Positions 8,814 through 19,206 of a DNA stretch of 64,000 nucleotides are shown piece by piece. The notes beneath the pieces were generated by a model. It made no database searches, was not told where the DNA came from, and was given only the letters and a program-made list of their open reading frames with translations. A program made the translations under genes and the position numbers. The stretch's first letter is position 1; each line of letters begins with the position of its first letter. Location of the stretch: NCBI RefSeq assembly GCF_006864535.1, contig NZ_QHLL01000003.1, positions 124,001 to 188,000 of the forward strand, given 5' to 3'. This DNA is from Campylobacter sp. MIT 12-8780 (lineage in GTDB: Bacteria > Campylobacterota > Campylobacteria > Campylobacterales > Campylobacteraceae).

Positions 8814-9358
8814 AAAGCGTTTTAGTACCTATAGCAAAAGGTTTTGAAGAAATCGAGCTTGTAAGCATAGTAGATATTTTAAGAAGGGCTGGTATAAAGG
8901 TATGTTTAGCAAGCTTAAATAATGAAAAAATCGTGCTTGGAGCTCATAATATAAGCATTGAAGCTGAGGCAAACTTAGAAGAACTTGATTTTTTAGAATT
9001 TGACGCCATAGCCTTAGCTGGTGGGCTTGATGGTATGCTTAATCTTAAAGCAGACATCCGCTTGCTTAAAGGCATACAAGCTATGTATGAAGCAAATAAA
9101 CTTGTCAGTGCCATTTGTGCTTCACCAGTAGTTTTGGCAAGTGCTGGGGTATTAAAGGGTGATTTTACTTGCTATATAGGCTTTGAAAAGGATATAAAAG
9201 CAAATTATCAAAAAAAGGCTGTAGTGGTAGATAAAAATATCATCACCGCTGCAGGACCAGCTTATGCCACCCAATTTGCACTTGAGCTTGTAAGGTATCT
9301 ATGCGGCGAAGCAAGTTATCAAAGTGTGAGCGAAGGGCTTTTATTAAATTTATTTTGA
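8810..9358 (+). CDS. DJ-1/PfpI (ThiJ) family protein
   Basis: A 182-residue protein with the DJ-1 superfamily fold. The conserved acidic residue is in VPIAKGFEEIEL (Glu near 15-18) and the nucleophile elbow is SAICASPVVLASAGVL (Cys near 104). It is near the usual 180-190 residues. Relatives act as glyoxalase/deglycase-type enzymes or redox-responsive chaperones; which applies here is unknown. AAGGAG lies inside the preceding small gene, which overlaps by 4 bp. Confidence 0.88.
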   Translation: MKSVLVPIAKGFEEIELVSIVDILRRAGIKVCLASLNNEKIVLGAHNISIEAEANLEELDFLEFDAIALAGGLDGMLNLKADIRLLKGIQAMYEANKLVSAICASPVVLASAGVLKGDFTCYIGFEKDIKANYQKKAVVVDKNIITAAGPAYATQFALELVRYLCGEASYQSVSEGLLLNLF

Positions 9359-9531
9359 TCTTCTTTGAATGATTGCAACAAGCTTTGTAAAATGAATTTG
9401 CAAGGCTTTGTTTAAAAATCCTTGATTTTTAATAATTTTGTTTTAAATTTTGAAAACAAATCTTATTTTTTTCCTTAATCATTTAAGCTACAAACAAGCT
9501 CTTTTTTACTTTTTTTTCAGTGCAAATTCTA

Positions 9532-9537
9532 TATAAT
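9532..9537 (+). promoter_or_regulatory. -10 element of the dnaE promoter
   Basis: A perfect TATAAT, 26 bp before the dnaE ATG, preceded by a T-rich stretch (9501-9518) like the A/T-periodic upstream regions of Campylobacter sigma-70 promoters. No conventional -35 hexamer is visible. Confidence 0.7.
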
Positions 9538-9563
9538 CAAGCTAAAAAAATTAAGGATAAAAG

Positions 9564-12500
9564 ATGAGTCAATTTACCCACTTGCACTTACATACTGAAT
9601 ACTCTTTACTAGATGGAGCAAACAAACTTAAAGAACTTGCAAAAACGCTCAAAGCTCAAGGTGCGACAAGTGTAGCAATGACTGATCATGGCAATATGTT
9701 TGGAGCGATTGACTTTTACCAAACGATGAAAAAAGAGGGCTTAAAGCCTATCATCGGACTTGAAGCATATATACACAATGGCGAGGAGCTAAACGACAAG
9801 AGCACCAGACAACGTTTTCATCTTTGTTTATATGCTAAAAACGAAATAGGCTATCAAAATTTAATGTATTTAAGCTCTCAAAGCTACATCAAGGGCTTGT
9901 ATTATTATCCACGCATTAACAAAAAAATTCTTAAAGAACATAGTGAGGGCTTGATTTGCTCTTCAGCTTGCTTGCAAGGTGAGGTAAATTGGCACCTAAA
10001 CACCCAAAGTGAAAAAAATCAAAAATTTGGAGCCAAAGGCTATGAAGCTGCCAAGGAAGTGGCTTTGTGGTATAAAGAGGTTTTTAAAGATGATTTTTAT
10101 CTTGAGCTTATGCGTCATGGTATAGGCGATCAGCTTTTTATCGATGATCAAATTTTAAGATTGGCTAAAGAACTTGACATTAAAGTTATCGCGACAAATG
10201 ATACGCATTATACTTTTAAAGATAGAGCTGCGGCACATGAGGCTTTGATGTGCGTAAATATGGGTGTAAAGCTAAACGATCCAGATCGTTTAAGACACAG
10301 CGTGCATGAGTTTTATGTCAAATCAAGCGAACAAATGAATGAGCTTTTTGCAGACTTACCTGATGCTATTGCAAACACTCAAGAAATCGCTGATAAATGC
10401 AATCTTGAGCTCAATCTTGGCAATCCAACCCCGCCAAATTTTAAATTCACAAGAGAATACGCTAAAGAACACGGCTTAAGCTTACCAGAACCAGAGCTTG
10501 AGTTTAGTTTTAAAAATGATGATGTTGTTTTTGAACATTTATGTAAAATCGGACTTGATCAAAGGCTTGAATTTATCGATGAAAATAAGCACGAGCAGTA
10601 TAAAGAGCGTTTAGCTATGGAAGTTGAAGTGATTAAAAATATGAAATTTTCTGGTTATATGCTTATAGTGCATGACTTTATCGCTGTGGCAAAAAGCAAA
10701 GATATACCAGTTGGACCTGGGCGAGGTTCTGCAGCTGGTAGCTTAGTATCTTATGCTTTAAAGATAACTGATCTTGATCCCTTACCTTACAATCTGCTTT
10801 TTGAACGTTTTTTAAATCCAGAACGCGTATCAATGCCTGATATCGATGTGGATTTTTGTCAAGATAGACGCGATGAAGTGATTGATTATGTGATCGATAA
10901 ATACGGCTTTGATAAAGTCGCTCAAGTCATCACTTTTGGTAAAATGCTTGCAAAAGGCGTAATCCGTGATGTAGCTCGTGTGCTTGATATCAGCATACAA
11001 GATGGAGATGAGCTTGCTAAGCTTGTGCCTGAAGAGCTTAAGATCACGCTTGAAGATGCTTATGCCAAAGAGCCAAAGATCAAAGAATTTTTAGATAGCC
11101 ACGCTAAAGGTAAAGAATGGTGGGAGTTTGCGCTTGCACTTGAAGGGCTAAATCGCCACGCTGGCGTGCATGCGGCTGGACTTGTGATCTCAAATGAAAG
11201 TTTATGGAAAAAAACACCTTTATTTCGCCCAAGTAAAAACGATGAAAAGCACCTTGTAACGCAGTATTCAAAGGACTTTTTAGAAGATGTTGATTTAATC
11301 AAATTTGACTTCTTAGGCTTAAAAACCCTAACCGTTGTTGATAATGCTGTAAAGCTTATTAAACAGCGATTTGATAAAGATATCATCTGGGAAAAGATAG
11401 ATTTAAATGATAAAAAAACCTATGAAACTATACAAAGTGGAAACACACTTGGCATTTTTCAAATCGAATCAGGCGGTATGCAAGCTTTAAATTCAAGGCT
11501 AAGACCCGATTGCTTTGAGGATTTAATCGCTGTTTTGGCTTTGTATCGCCCAGGACCTTTAGAAAGTGGTATGGTTGATGATTATATTGATATAAAACAT
11601 GGCAGAAAAAAAGCTGTGTATGCTTTTGAAGACTTAAAACCTATACTTGAAGATACTTATGGTGTTATAGTTTATCAAGAGCAAGTTATGCAAATCGTGC
11701 AAAAAATCGGTGGCTTTAGCTTAGGTGGTGCTGATAATGTGCGCCGTGCTATGGGTAAGAAAAAGAAAGAAATACTTGATGGCTTAAAGGCTGAGTATTT
11801 AGAAGGGGCAAAAAAACAAGGCTATGACGCACAAAAAGCTGATGATCTTTTTGAGCTTATCTTAAAATTCGCAGAATATGGCTTTAACAAATCTCATTCT
11901 GCTGCTTATGCGCTTATCGCCTTTCAAACAGCTTATCTTAAGACTTATTATCCAAGTGAATTTATGGCTGCATTACTTACTAGCGAGCAAAATAAGGTTG
12001 AAAAAGTCGCTCAATATATAGAAGAAATGAAAAGAATGAATATCAAGCTTTTACCACCTAGCATTAACAAAGCTCAGGGCGAGTTTAAAGCTATTGAGCT
12101 TGAAGATGGCAGTGAGGCTATAGTGTATGGGCTAGGAGCGATCAAATCAGTTGGCACGCCAGCAGTTACAAATTTAATGAGCGCGCGTCCAAAAGAAGGC
12201 TTTAAGGATATAGATGAGTTTATGAGTAAAATCGATCCAACTAAAGTTAATAAACGCACTATGGAAAGTCTTATAAAAGTCGGTGCTTTTGATGAATATG
12301 GCTTTACGCGTAGGTGTTTAATCGAAAATTTACCTCACTTGTGTGAAAACTCAAGAAAGATAGCTGAACTTAAGAGAAATTCAGCTTCATCGCTGTTTGG
12401 CATTGATGAAGTGGCTGATAATATCAAGATTGATTTAAAAAATATAAGCGAATACGATCTCAAAGAAAAGCTAGATTTTGAAAAAGATATCTTAGGCATT

Positions 12501-13148
12501 TATGTTTCAGCACACCCACTTGATGAATTTAGCGAGCAAATTGCTGAAATTGAGTATTATAAAAGTCTTGATTTTGAAAATCTTAAGGGTAATGGGCAAA
12601 TTTTGTGCGTTGGACGCATAGAGGATTTTAAGGCGATGATGAGTAAAAACGGCAAACGATATGCCAAAATGCAAATTTTAGACTTTTACTCAAGTTTTGA
12701 TGTGGTTGTTTTTGAAAAAAATGTAGCTGAACTTGAAGAAATTTTTAAAGATGAAAAAAGAAGAGTAAAAGCTTATGCTTTTGTCATTAATTACAGAAAA
12801 GATGAAAGTGAGTCAAGCTTTATGGTTAATGAAGTTTTAGAGCTTGAGGACGCAAAGAAAAGAGAAATAAAAGCTAAAGTTGGCTTTAGAAATAAATACA
12901 AAGAAAAAGAATTTACCCAAGCCCCAAAAGAGTTTGAAAATATGGTGCTAGAACTTGATCTAAGTAAGCTTAATAAGGACATAGTATATGAGATACACGA
13001 ACTTGCAAGAAAAGCTCACGACCCAAGCAATACCGAGCATAAAAAACTTGTCTTAAAAGTAAGATATGTCGGCTCTTGCTTGCTTTATAACACAGGCTTT
13101 GTTGTTTCAAATCAACTTGAAGAACAAATCAAACAAAAATGTGTTTGA
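9564..13148 (+). CDS. dnaE: DNA polymerase III alpha subunit
   Basis: The 1194-residue replicative polymerase. The N-terminal PHP domain (1-280) carries FTHLHLHTEYSLLDG, MTDHGNMFG and ATNDTHY metal-site motifs. The C-family palm has GPGRGSAAGSLVSY (about 388) and PDIDVDFCQDRRDEVIDYV (about 426) with two catalytic Asp, and the third lies in LIKFDFLGLKTL (about 580). The fingers contain YRPGPLESGMVDDYI and YQEQVMQI. HhH and OB-fold regions follow to the C-terminus. The length is normal. Replicative enzyme and essential. AAGGA precedes the ATG and the gene stands alone, convergent with ppk. Confidence 0.98.
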   Translation: MSQFTHLHLHTEYSLLDGANKLKELAKTLKAQGATSVAMTDHGNMFGAIDFYQTMKKEGLKPIIGLEAYIHNGEELNDKSTRQRFHLCLYAKNEIGYQNLMYLSSQSYIKGLYYYPRINKKILKEHSEGLICSSACLQGEVNWHLNTQSEKNQKFGAKGYEAAKEVALWYKEVFKDDFYLELMRHGIGDQLFIDDQILRLAKELDIKVIATNDTHYTFKDRAAAHEALMCVNMGVKLNDPDRLRHSVHEFYVKSSEQMNELFADLPDAIANTQEIADKCNLELNLGNPTPPNFKFTREYAKEHGLSLPEPELEFSFKNDDVVFEHLCKIGLDQRLEFIDENKHEQYKERLAMEVEVIKNMKFSGYMLIVHDFIAVAKSKDIPVGPGRGSAAGSLVSYALKITDLDPLPYNLLFERFLNPERVSMPDIDVDFCQDRRDEVIDYVIDKYGFDKVAQVITFGKMLAKGVIRDVARVLDISIQDGDELAKLVPEELKITLEDAYAKEPKIKEFLDSHAKGKEWWEFALALEGLNRHAGVHAAGLVISNESLWKKTPLFRPSKNDEKHLVTQYSKDFLEDVDLIKFDFLGLKTLTVVDNAVKLIKQRFDKDIIWEKIDLNDKKTYETIQSGNTLGIFQIESGGMQALNSRLRPDCFEDLIAVLALYRPGPLESGMVDDYIDIKHGRKKAVYAFEDLKPILEDTYGVIVYQEQVMQIVQKIGGFSLGGADNVRRAMGKKKKEILDGLKAEYLEGAKKQGYDAQKADDLFELILKFAEYGFNKSHSAAYALIAFQTAYLKTYYPSEFMAALLTSEQNKVEKVAQYIEEMKRMNIKLLPPSINKAQGEFKAIELEDGSEAIVYGLGAIKSVGTPAVTNLMSARPKEGFKDIDEFMSKIDPTKVNKRTMESLIKVGAFDEYGFTRRCLIENLPHLCENSRKIAELKRNSASSLFGIDEVADNIKIDLKNISEYDLKEKLDFEKDILGIYVSAHPLDEFSEQIAEIEYYKSLDFENLKGNGQILCVGRIEDFKAMMSKNGKRYAKMQILDFYSSFDVVVFEKNVAELEEIFKDEKRRVKAYAFVINYRKDESESSFMVNEVLELEDAKKREIKAKVGFRNKYKEKEFTQAPKEFENMVLELDLSKLNKDIVYEIHELARKAHDPSNTEHKKLVLKVRYVGSCLLYNTGFVVSNQLEEQIKQKCV

Positions 13149-13325
13149 TTTGTATAAATTACGCGTCATTTTTCTTGGCAATAATTTAGGTTGATTTTGA
13201 TTTGATTTCTTAAAGCGATATATTAGCTTGCCAAACTTACAAAAATACTATCATGAAATTTTATCACTTTTATTCAAAGCCTTATTATTGTCAATTTTTT
13301 ATAATTTAAAATTATATCGTCAAGC

Positions 13326-15410
13326 TCAACTTTCTTTAAAAAGCTTAGATACAAGCCTACTTGCCCTACTTTGATCGCTATGTTTTGTGATGCTTTTATA
13401 AATTCTACTCATATATGCTTCTAACACTTCTTGGGAATTCATACTTTTTTCAGTATGTGGCTTTTTGATATATTCTCCGCTACTTTCAAGCTCATACGCA
13501 AGCTCATTATCACTAAGCTGAAGCCTTAAAAGCTCGGCTAACTTAGCCTTTAAAGTCTCATCAAATATAGGTGTCATCAACTCTAATCTTCGCTCTAAAT
13601 TTCTTGGCATAAAGTCCGCGCTTGAGATAAAATAACTCGGATTTGAATGCTTAAAATAAAAAATTCTTGCATGCTCTAAATACTTACCAATGATACTTTT
13701 TACACAGATATTTTGGCTGTATTCCTCCTTAGGTCTAAGACAACTTATACCTCTTATAATAAGATCGATTTTTACTCCAGCTTTTGAAGCTTCATACAAA
13801 GCTTTAATGATATCACTATCCACAAGTGAATTCATCTTTGCGATGATCACACCCTCTTTGCCTTTGGCGATCTCAACGCCTATCATTTCAAGCACTTTTT
13901 CTTTGATTTGATTTGGGCTCATTGCTAAGGTTTCTAAGCGACGATTTTTTGAAAAGCCAGAAAGTATGTGAAAAAAGGTTGTGCTATCTTTAGCGATCTC
14001 TGCCCTACTTGTAAAATAGCTCACATCAGTGTAAATTCGAGCTGTGCTGGCATTATAATTACCTGTGCTTAGATGAATATAAAACTTAAGCTTCTCACCC
14101 TCTTGTCTTATCACTTGACAAATTTTTGCATGCACTTTAAAGCCAGCTATACCATAAATCACATGAGCTCCAGCGTCCTCTAATGCTTTTGCCCAATGCA
14201 AATTATTCTCCTCATCAAATCTCGCCTTAAGCTCCACCATAACCGTAACTTGCTTGCCTTCATTTGCCGCGTCAATAAGCGCTTGGACTATATTTGAGTT
14301 TTTCTCCACTCTGTATAAAGTCATGCGTATGGAGATCACCTTAGGATCAGTGCTTGCTTCTTTGATGAGCCGAAACACCGGATCAAAGCTCTCATAAGGA
14401 TGAAAAAGCAAAACATCTTCTTTGTCTATGCACTCAAACACAGACATATTTTCACTAAATGGTGGTAAAACTTTTGGCGTATAAGAAGGAAAAAGCAAAT
14501 GTGTAAAAGCTTTGTTGCCGATGATTTGCCAAAGAGAAGGAAGGTTTAAAAGTATCTCGTATTCATAGACATCTTTATGAAAAATTTTCATATGCGTGTT
14601 TAAGAAATTGACGATTTGCTCATCAGCGTTTTTTTGAATTTGAAGACGAACAAAAGCTCCTTTTCTACGAAGTTTCAGCCCTCTTTCAAGTATCATCATA
14701 AAATCATCTGCTTCTTCTTCTTCTATGCTAATATCAGCATTTCTTGTTACCCTAAAAGCTGCTGAAGCTAAAAGTTTATAGCCCGGAAAAATCTCTTCTG
14801 CGTGGCGATGAACTATACTTTCTATAGGCACATAAACATTCGTGCTTACCGCATAAAAACGCGGCAAAAGCCTTGGTATGCGGATCATTCCAAATTTAAT
14901 CAATTCAGGTTGCAAGGCATCGCAAAGCTTTACAGCCAAAGAAAAAGAAAGGTTGTTTAGGTGTGGAAAAGGGTGCGTCGCATCAACAGCGATTGGCACG
15001 ATCACTGGAAAGATATTTGAGAAAAAAAACTCATCACATTTTTCTTTAAGCTCGCAATCAAGCTCCTCATAAGGCTTGATAAATAAATTTTCTTTTTCAA
15101 GCTCGTTTCTAATCTGCATAAAATACTTTTCAAGCAGGGGTTTTTCTTTGTGAAGGTATTTGCGGATTTCTTTAAGCTGCATTAAAGGCGTCATCTCATC
15201 AGCCCCACTTAAACTTACTCCAGCGGCAAAAAGTTGCTTAAGCCCAGCTACGCGTATCATATAAAACTCATCTAAATTCGTGCAATAAATGGCTATAAAT
15301 TTGAGTTTTTCAAGCAAGGGTATATCACGAGAGCACTGATCTAAAACGCGAGTGTTAAATCTCAGCCAAGAAAGCTCTCTATTTAAAAACATTTTTGGGT
15401 TATTATGCAT
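13326..15410 (-). CDS. ppk: Polyphosphate kinase 1
   Basis: A 694-residue enzyme that reversibly makes polyphosphate from ATP at the membrane. The N-terminal domain begins [16 protein letters not shown]. The catalytic C-terminal phospholipase-D-like domains carry [19 protein letters not shown] (the autophosphorylated His) and [17 protein letters not shown]. The length is usual for PPK1. In C. jejuni, Ppk1 affects stress survival and virulence traits. It converges on dnaE across 177 bp in which I see no gene. Confidence 0.97.
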   Translation of the reverse strand: MHNNPKMFLNRELSWLRFNTRVLDQCSRDIPLLEKLKFIAIYCTNLDEFYMIRVAGLKQLFAAGVSLSGADEMTPLMQLKEIRKYLHKEKPLLEKYFMQIRNELEKENLFIKPYEELDCELKEKCDEFFFSNIFPVIVPIAVDATHPFPHLNNLSFSLAVKLCDALQPELIKFGMIRIPRLLPRFYAVSTNVYVPIESIVHRHAEEIFPGYKLLASAAFRVTRNADISIEEEEADDFMMILERGLKLRRKGAFVRLQIQKNADEQIVNFLNTHMKIFHKDVYEYEILLNLPSLWQIIGNKAFTHLLFPSYTPKVLPPFSENMSVFECIDKEDVLLFHPYESFDPVFRLIKEASTDPKVISIRMTLYRVEKNSNIVQALIDAANEGKQVTVMVELKARFDEENNLHWAKALEDAGAHVIYGIAGFKVHAKICQVIRQEGEKLKFYIHLSTGNYNASTARIYTDVSYFTSRAEIAKDSTTFFHILSGFSKNRRLETLAMSPNQIKEKVLEMIGVEIAKGKEGVIIAKMNSLVDSDIIKALYEASKAGVKIDLIIRGISCLRPKEEYSQNICVKSIIGKYLEHARIFYFKHSNPSYFISSADFMPRNLERRLELMTPIFDETLKAKLAELLRLQLSDNELAYELESSGEYIKKPHTEKSMNSQEVLEAYMSRIYKSITKHSDQSRASRLVSKLFKES

Positions 15411-15563
15411 CTTTTAGCCTTTGAAAAGAAAATTGCTATATTTTAGCATATTTTTTCTCTCTTGGATAAAAAATAAAAATTTGAAATTTTTATTTTTTAA
15501 AAAAACTCTATTTTTATTAATTTTTAAATAGATTGCAAAATAAATTTTACTTGCAATAATAGC

Positions 15564-15643
15564 AAAAAGGCTTATTCCAAATTTAAAGATTAACTTGATC
15601 AAAATAGCGACAATTTAAGAAGAAAATCAAAATAAGCCTTTTT
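15564..15643. repeat. 13-bp perfect inverted repeat downstream of ktrA
   Basis: AAAAAGGCTTATT (15564-15576) and AATAAGCCTTTTT (15631-15643) are perfect inverted copies 54 bp apart in the 248-bp gap between ktrA and ppk. It could be the terminator or 3' structure of the ktrB-ktrA transcript, or part of a small RNA. No convincing ORF lies here; a 62-codon TTG-started AT-rich frame was rejected. Confidence 0.6.
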
Positions 15644-15658
15644 ATCAAAATCTAAATT

Positions 15659-16312
15659 TTAATGCTCAAATTCCTCTAATTCTTTTGCTGTGCCGAGCAA
15701 AATGACGCTATCTCCAGCATCAACTAGGGTGGTAAGAAGTTCTGGCAAAAGCTCCCAATCACTTGAGCCTTTCTTTTTGTATCCTATCAAGCGCATATTT
15801 TGAGCGATTTGTTGCAAGCTGCGTCCCACTAGACTATCATTGATGATGATTTTCACAGCACGGACAGTATTTGCTGAGATATCAATCACCTCAAATTCAG
15901 TATGTAGTAAAAACTCCTTAGCAAGCCTTATGGCACTTTCTTTTTCTGGATAAATCACCTTTGAAGAGCCGAGTTTTGAAAGAATTTGTCCGTGTATCAA
16001 AGAAGTGGCTTTTGTGATCACGGTTTCAACGCCAATGTCTTTTAACGCCATTAGAGTGAGTATGCTTTTTTCGACATTTTCGCCTATACTCACGATGACA
16101 ACATCGATATTGTGAAAGCCAGCTTCTTTAAGAGCGACAGCATTAGTTGAATCAAGTATATACGCACAACTTACCTTGTCTTGCAACTCTTTAAGGCTGT
16201 TTTCATCTCGATCAGCAACAATCACGCTTTGTCCGCCGTTAATCAGTTCATTTGCAATCACTGAACCAAATTTACCAAGTCCTATAATCCCATAAGTTTT
16301 TCCATTTTTCAT
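15659..16312 (-). CDS. ktrA: Ktr/Trk potassium-uptake regulatory subunit (RCK protein)
   Basis: A 217-residue cytoplasmic protein that gates the KtrB channel in response to nucleotide. An N-terminal Rossmann RCK_N domain has GIIGLGKFGSVIANELINGG (GxGxxG) and the acidic residue in VADRDENSL. A C-terminal RCK_C domain (about 135-215) ends SVILLGTAKELEEF. It overlaps ktrB by 4 bp and is translated after it. The two-gene order ktrB-ktrA matches Cj1283-Cj1284 of C. jejuni, from memory. Confidence 0.93.
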   Translation of the reverse strand: MKNGKTYGIIGLGKFGSVIANELINGGQSVIVADRDENSLKELQDKVSCAYILDSTNAVALKEAGFHNIDVVIVSIGENVEKSILTLMALKDIGVETVITKATSLIHGQILSKLGSSKVIYPEKESAIRLAKEFLLHTEFEVIDISANTVRAVKIIINDSLVGRSLQQIAQNMRLIGYKKKGSSDWELLPELLTTLVDAGDSVILLGTAKELEEFEH

Positions 16313-17652
16313 AGATAAATTTTCCCTTCTGGATATTTGATGTATTTTTCCTTATCTTTTGTAAAAATTGCCACTAAAAAGGCAAAAACGCCAATCCTTC
16401 CACTTATCATCAACACTATAATAACAAGTTTTGCATCATCGCCAAAAAGCGCACTTAAAGAAAGCGTGCCACCATCACCAACTGATACTCCAACGGTTGC
16501 AAAAGCTGAACTTGTCTCAAAAAGCAGATAAATAAAACGCACATCACTCTCAAGCAAACTCAAGAGTAAAACGCAAGTTACTATATAAGTAGCTGATCCA
16601 ACAGCGATAACAAAAGCTCTTTTAACCACTTCATCTGGAATTTCATAATGAAAAACCCGCACACGTCCATTTTTAATCACCCAATAAGTATAAATAATCA
16701 AAACCGCAAAAGTTGTTACCTTTATACCGCCTGAAGTTCCACCCGGTCCCCCACCAATAATCATAAACAAAGAGCCAAAAAATAAACTTGCATCTTTAAA
16801 AGTGCTTAGATCAAGCGTATTAAAACCAGCAGTTCGGTAATTTACCGCTGTAAAATAAGAGCTTAAAAGCTTCTCAAAAAAAGAAAGTGCGCCAAGACTC
16901 TTGGCATTTGCATACTCAAAACAAAACACAGCCAAAGTTGCACTTAAAATCAGTGCAAGCGTGCTAATAAGCACTATCTTAGTATGCACACTCAAACCTG
17001 AAAGACGTTTTCTTTGAAATAAATACAACTCCAAAAGCACAAAATACCCTATACCACCAATGATAACAAGACTAGTGATGACAAAATTGATCCAAAAATC
17101 ACCCCTATACGCTGCTAAGCCTGTTTCAAAGATAGAAAAACCAGCATTATTAAATGCTGAAATTGCGTGAAAAAAACCAAACCAAAGAGCCTGATTTATA
17201 GGCATATCAAGAGCAAAGCGTAAAAAAAGTAAAATTCCTCCGATAAACTCTACCATAAAAACAAAAAGCAAAATTTTTCGTAAAAAATCCACAACCCCTT
17301 CCATATGAGGATAAAGCAAGGATTCTTTAAGCATATTTCTTTCATGAAAGCCAATTTTTTTACGGATTAGCACATAAAAAAATACTCCAAGCCCCATATA
17401 ACCAAGCCCACCAATTTGTATTAAAAACAAAATGATAATTTGTCCGCTCAAATTAAAATCAACGGCAGTATTTTTTACAATAAGTCCAGTCATAGAAATA
17501 GCTGAAACAGAAGTAAAAAGAGCATCAATCAAGCCAAGCTCTCCTTTTGCCACACCTTCAATGCGCAACAAAAAAGCACCCAAAAAAGCAATGATAATAT
17601 AACCAAGAAATAAAAATCTCACGGTTTTTCTATCAAAATGCGTTTGTTTCAA
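16309..17652 (-). CDS. ktrB: KtrB/TrkH-type potassium transporter
   Basis: The 447-residue membrane pore subunit for sodium-dependent K+ uptake. It contains four pore-loop repeats of the TrkH/KtrB type with selectivity Gly residues (for example VSAISMTGLIV, FNNAGFSIFE, NYRTAGFNTLD, SSAFATVGVSVG) and the conserved GGGPGGTSGGIK linker. I start it at the TTG at 17652, which has GGAG 5 bp before it. The frame is open upstream to 17700, but that stretch contains a TACAAT -10 box, so it is more likely promoter than coding. Confidence 0.92.
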   Translation of the reverse strand: MKQTHFDRKTVRFLFLGYIIIAFLGAFLLRIEGVAKGELGLIDALFTSVSAISMTGLIVKNTAVDFNLSGQIIILFLIQIGGLGYMGLGVFFYVLIRKKIGFHERNMLKESLLYPHMEGVVDFLRKILLFVFMVEFIGGILLFLRFALDMPINQALWFGFFHAISAFNNAGFSIFETGLAAYRGDFWINFVITSLVIIGGIGYFVLLELYLFQRKRLSGLSVHTKIVLISTLALILSATLAVFCFEYANAKSLGALSFFEKLLSSYFTAVNYRTAGFNTLDLSTFKDASLFFGSLFMIIGGGPGGTSGGIKVTTFAVLIIYTYWVIKNGRVRVFHYEIPDEVVKRAFVIAVGSATYIVTCVLLLSLLESDVRFIYLLFETSSAFATVGVSVGDGGTLSLSALFGDDAKLVIIVLMISGRIGVFAFLVAIFTKDKEKYIKYPEGKIYL

Positions 17653-17794
17653 AACAACTCCAATATAAATTTGTATCAAAAAGTTTGTATTGTAGCACAA
17701 AAAACTTAAATTTAAGGATAAAAATTAAGTTTTTTAAATTTTAGCTTTATCTAAGCAAAAAAAAGCTATAATCTCAACTTCTATTTTAAATCGT

Positions 17795-17870
17795 GGTTGG
17801 ATAGCTCAGTCGGTAGAGCAGCAGACTGAAAATCTGCGTGTCGGCAGTTCGATTCTGCCTCTAACCACCA
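17795..17870 (+). tRNA. tRNA-Phe (anticodon GAA)
   Basis: A 76-nt cloverleaf with CCA encoded. Acceptor arms GGTTGGA/TCTAACC, D-loop AGCTCAGTCGGTAGAGC, anticodon stem GCAGA/TCTGC with loop CTGAAAA giving GAA, and T-arm loop TTCGATT. It is isolated between ktrB and cjaB. Confidence 0.97.
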
Positions 17871-17919
17871 TTTTAAGACTTTGTTTGCTTATAAATTTTA
17901 TTCAGCTCAAAAATTACTT

Positions 17920-19155
17920 TTAAACTCTTCTTAAATAGGCATTATTTAAATGCCTTACCAAAAGCACGCAAAGCAAGCTACAAAGTGCCACAAAAACAAA
18001 ATAATACCCCAAATACTTCTCATAAATTCCTCGAATGACAAAAGGCGTTACAAAAGCTAAAAGCGCATAAGATATATTATACGCAAAAGAAAGCCCGCTA
18101 AATCGAAGTTCAGGTTTAAAAACACTAGTCATAAAAATAGGTGCAAAAGAAATAATACCTTGCATAAAACACGCCAAAAGATAGTAAAATAAAAAGCGTT
18201 CATTATACAAGCCAAGCCCTATGCCAAAAACAGCAAAAAGCAAACTAAACAGCACACAAATTTTAAAATTCCCAAAAAAACTTGCCAAAGCTCCTTGTAT
18301 AAGACTTCCAAAGATAATAGCAACTATAGCTAAATTTGAGTAAATCAAGCTTTGATTTGTATCAAAACCTAAAAGCGCGTTAAAATGCTGGGGAACTATG
18401 GTTAAAGTCGCTACCCCGCTTGTTAAAACCACGCTCATTAAAGCGCACACAAGCATGGCAAGTTTGTGTGTTTTTAAAGCCTCTAAAAGTGGAAAGCTAA
18501 GCAAGGTTTCATCTTTTCTAAGTTTTTCAAATACCGGCGTTTCACTGAGTTTTTTTCTCAAAAAGCAAGCTAAAACCCCAAAAAATCCACCTAAAATAAA
18601 AGGCAAACGCCAAGCCCAAGCCTTAAGCTCTTCTTGAGTGAAAATTTCATTAACAAGCAAGCTTACAAGCCCAGCCAAAAGCAAGCCTAGTGTTAAAGTT
18701 GCTGAGATAAAGCCAAGTGCAAGGCTTTTATACTTTTGACTTACAAACTCGCTCACAAAAACCCAAGCCCCACTTACTTCAGCACCTACAGCCAAACCTT
18801 GCAAAATGCGTATCACAAATAAAATTATAGTTGCTACAAGTCCTATACTTTCATAGCTTGGCAAAAAAGCAAGGGCAAAACTTGGCAGTATCATTAAAAG
18901 CATGGTGATGTAAAATACATCTTTTCGTCCCTTTTTATCACCAAAATGGGCAAAAACAACAGCCCCAAAAGGACGGGCTAAATACCCTGCTCCAAAGCTT
19001 ATCCATACACCAATCTCAGCCCAAAAAGCATTATTTGGTGGAAAAAATATCTCTGCAAAAAGCTTAGCAAAAAAGACAAAAAGTATATAATCATAAAATT
19101 CTAAAATTCCACCCAAAGAAGCATATAGGGTGTTTTTAACCGCTTTTTTTCTCAA
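17920..19155 (-). CDS. cjaB: CjaB-type MFS (metabolite:H+ symporter) transporter
   Basis: A 411-residue major-facilitator carrier with 12 predicted helices. It begins KKAVKNTLYASLGGILEFYDYILFVFFAKLF, and the FEFYD-like start is characteristic of the MHS/ProP-ShiA subfamily. The loop 2-3 motif is present as HFGDKKGRKDVFY. It lies directly downstream of cjaA, as Cj0981c follows Cj0982c in C. jejuni. A strong hairpin separates the two, so cjaB is probably expressed less than cjaA. The substrate is not known from sequence; dicarboxylates, betaine/proline and shikimate-like acids are family substrates. Confidence 0.88.
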   Translation of the reverse strand: MRKKAVKNTLYASLGGILEFYDYILFVFFAKLFAEIFFPPNNAFWAEIGVWISFGAGYLARPFGAVVFAHFGDKKGRKDVFYITMLLMILPSFALAFLPSYESIGLVATIILFVIRILQGLAVGAEVSGAWVFVSEFVSQKYKSLALGFISATLTLGLLLAGLVSLLVNEIFTQEELKAWAWRLPFILGGFFGVLACFLRKKLSETPVFEKLRKDETLLSFPLLEALKTHKLAMLVCALMSVVLTSGVATLTIVPQHFNALLGFDTNQSLIYSNLAIVAIIFGSLIQGALASFFGNFKICVLFSLLFAVFGIGLGLYNERFLFYYLLACFMQGIISFAPIFMTSVFKPELRFSGLSFAYNISYALLAFVTPFVIRGIYEKYLGYYFVFVALCSLLCVLLVRHLNNAYLRRV

Positions 19156-19180
19156 GAAAAGCCTTTTTAAGGATTAGAAG

Positions 19181-19203
19181 AAAAGAGGCTTAGAGCCTCT
19201 TTT
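19181..19203 (-). terminator. Intercistronic terminator between cjaA and cjaB
   Basis: A perfect 10-bp stem AAAAGAGGCT/AGCCTCTTTT with a 3-base loop, starting 3 bp after the cjaA stop. The A and T runs flank both arms, so it can work on either strand. It probably stops most cjaA transcripts and lets only some reach cjaB. Confidence 0.82.
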
Positions 19204-19206
19204 GGA

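Noticed and set aside
15414-15602. 62-codon minus-strand ORF upstream of ktrA's 3' side
   Set aside because: TTG start, composition of AT-rich spacer (Lys/Phe/Ile/Asn), no ribosome site, and it spans an inverted repeat.
17653-17700. Upstream extension of ktrB to TTG 17700
   Set aside because: The stretch contains a TACAAT promoter-like box and the ribosome site GGAG for the later TTG.
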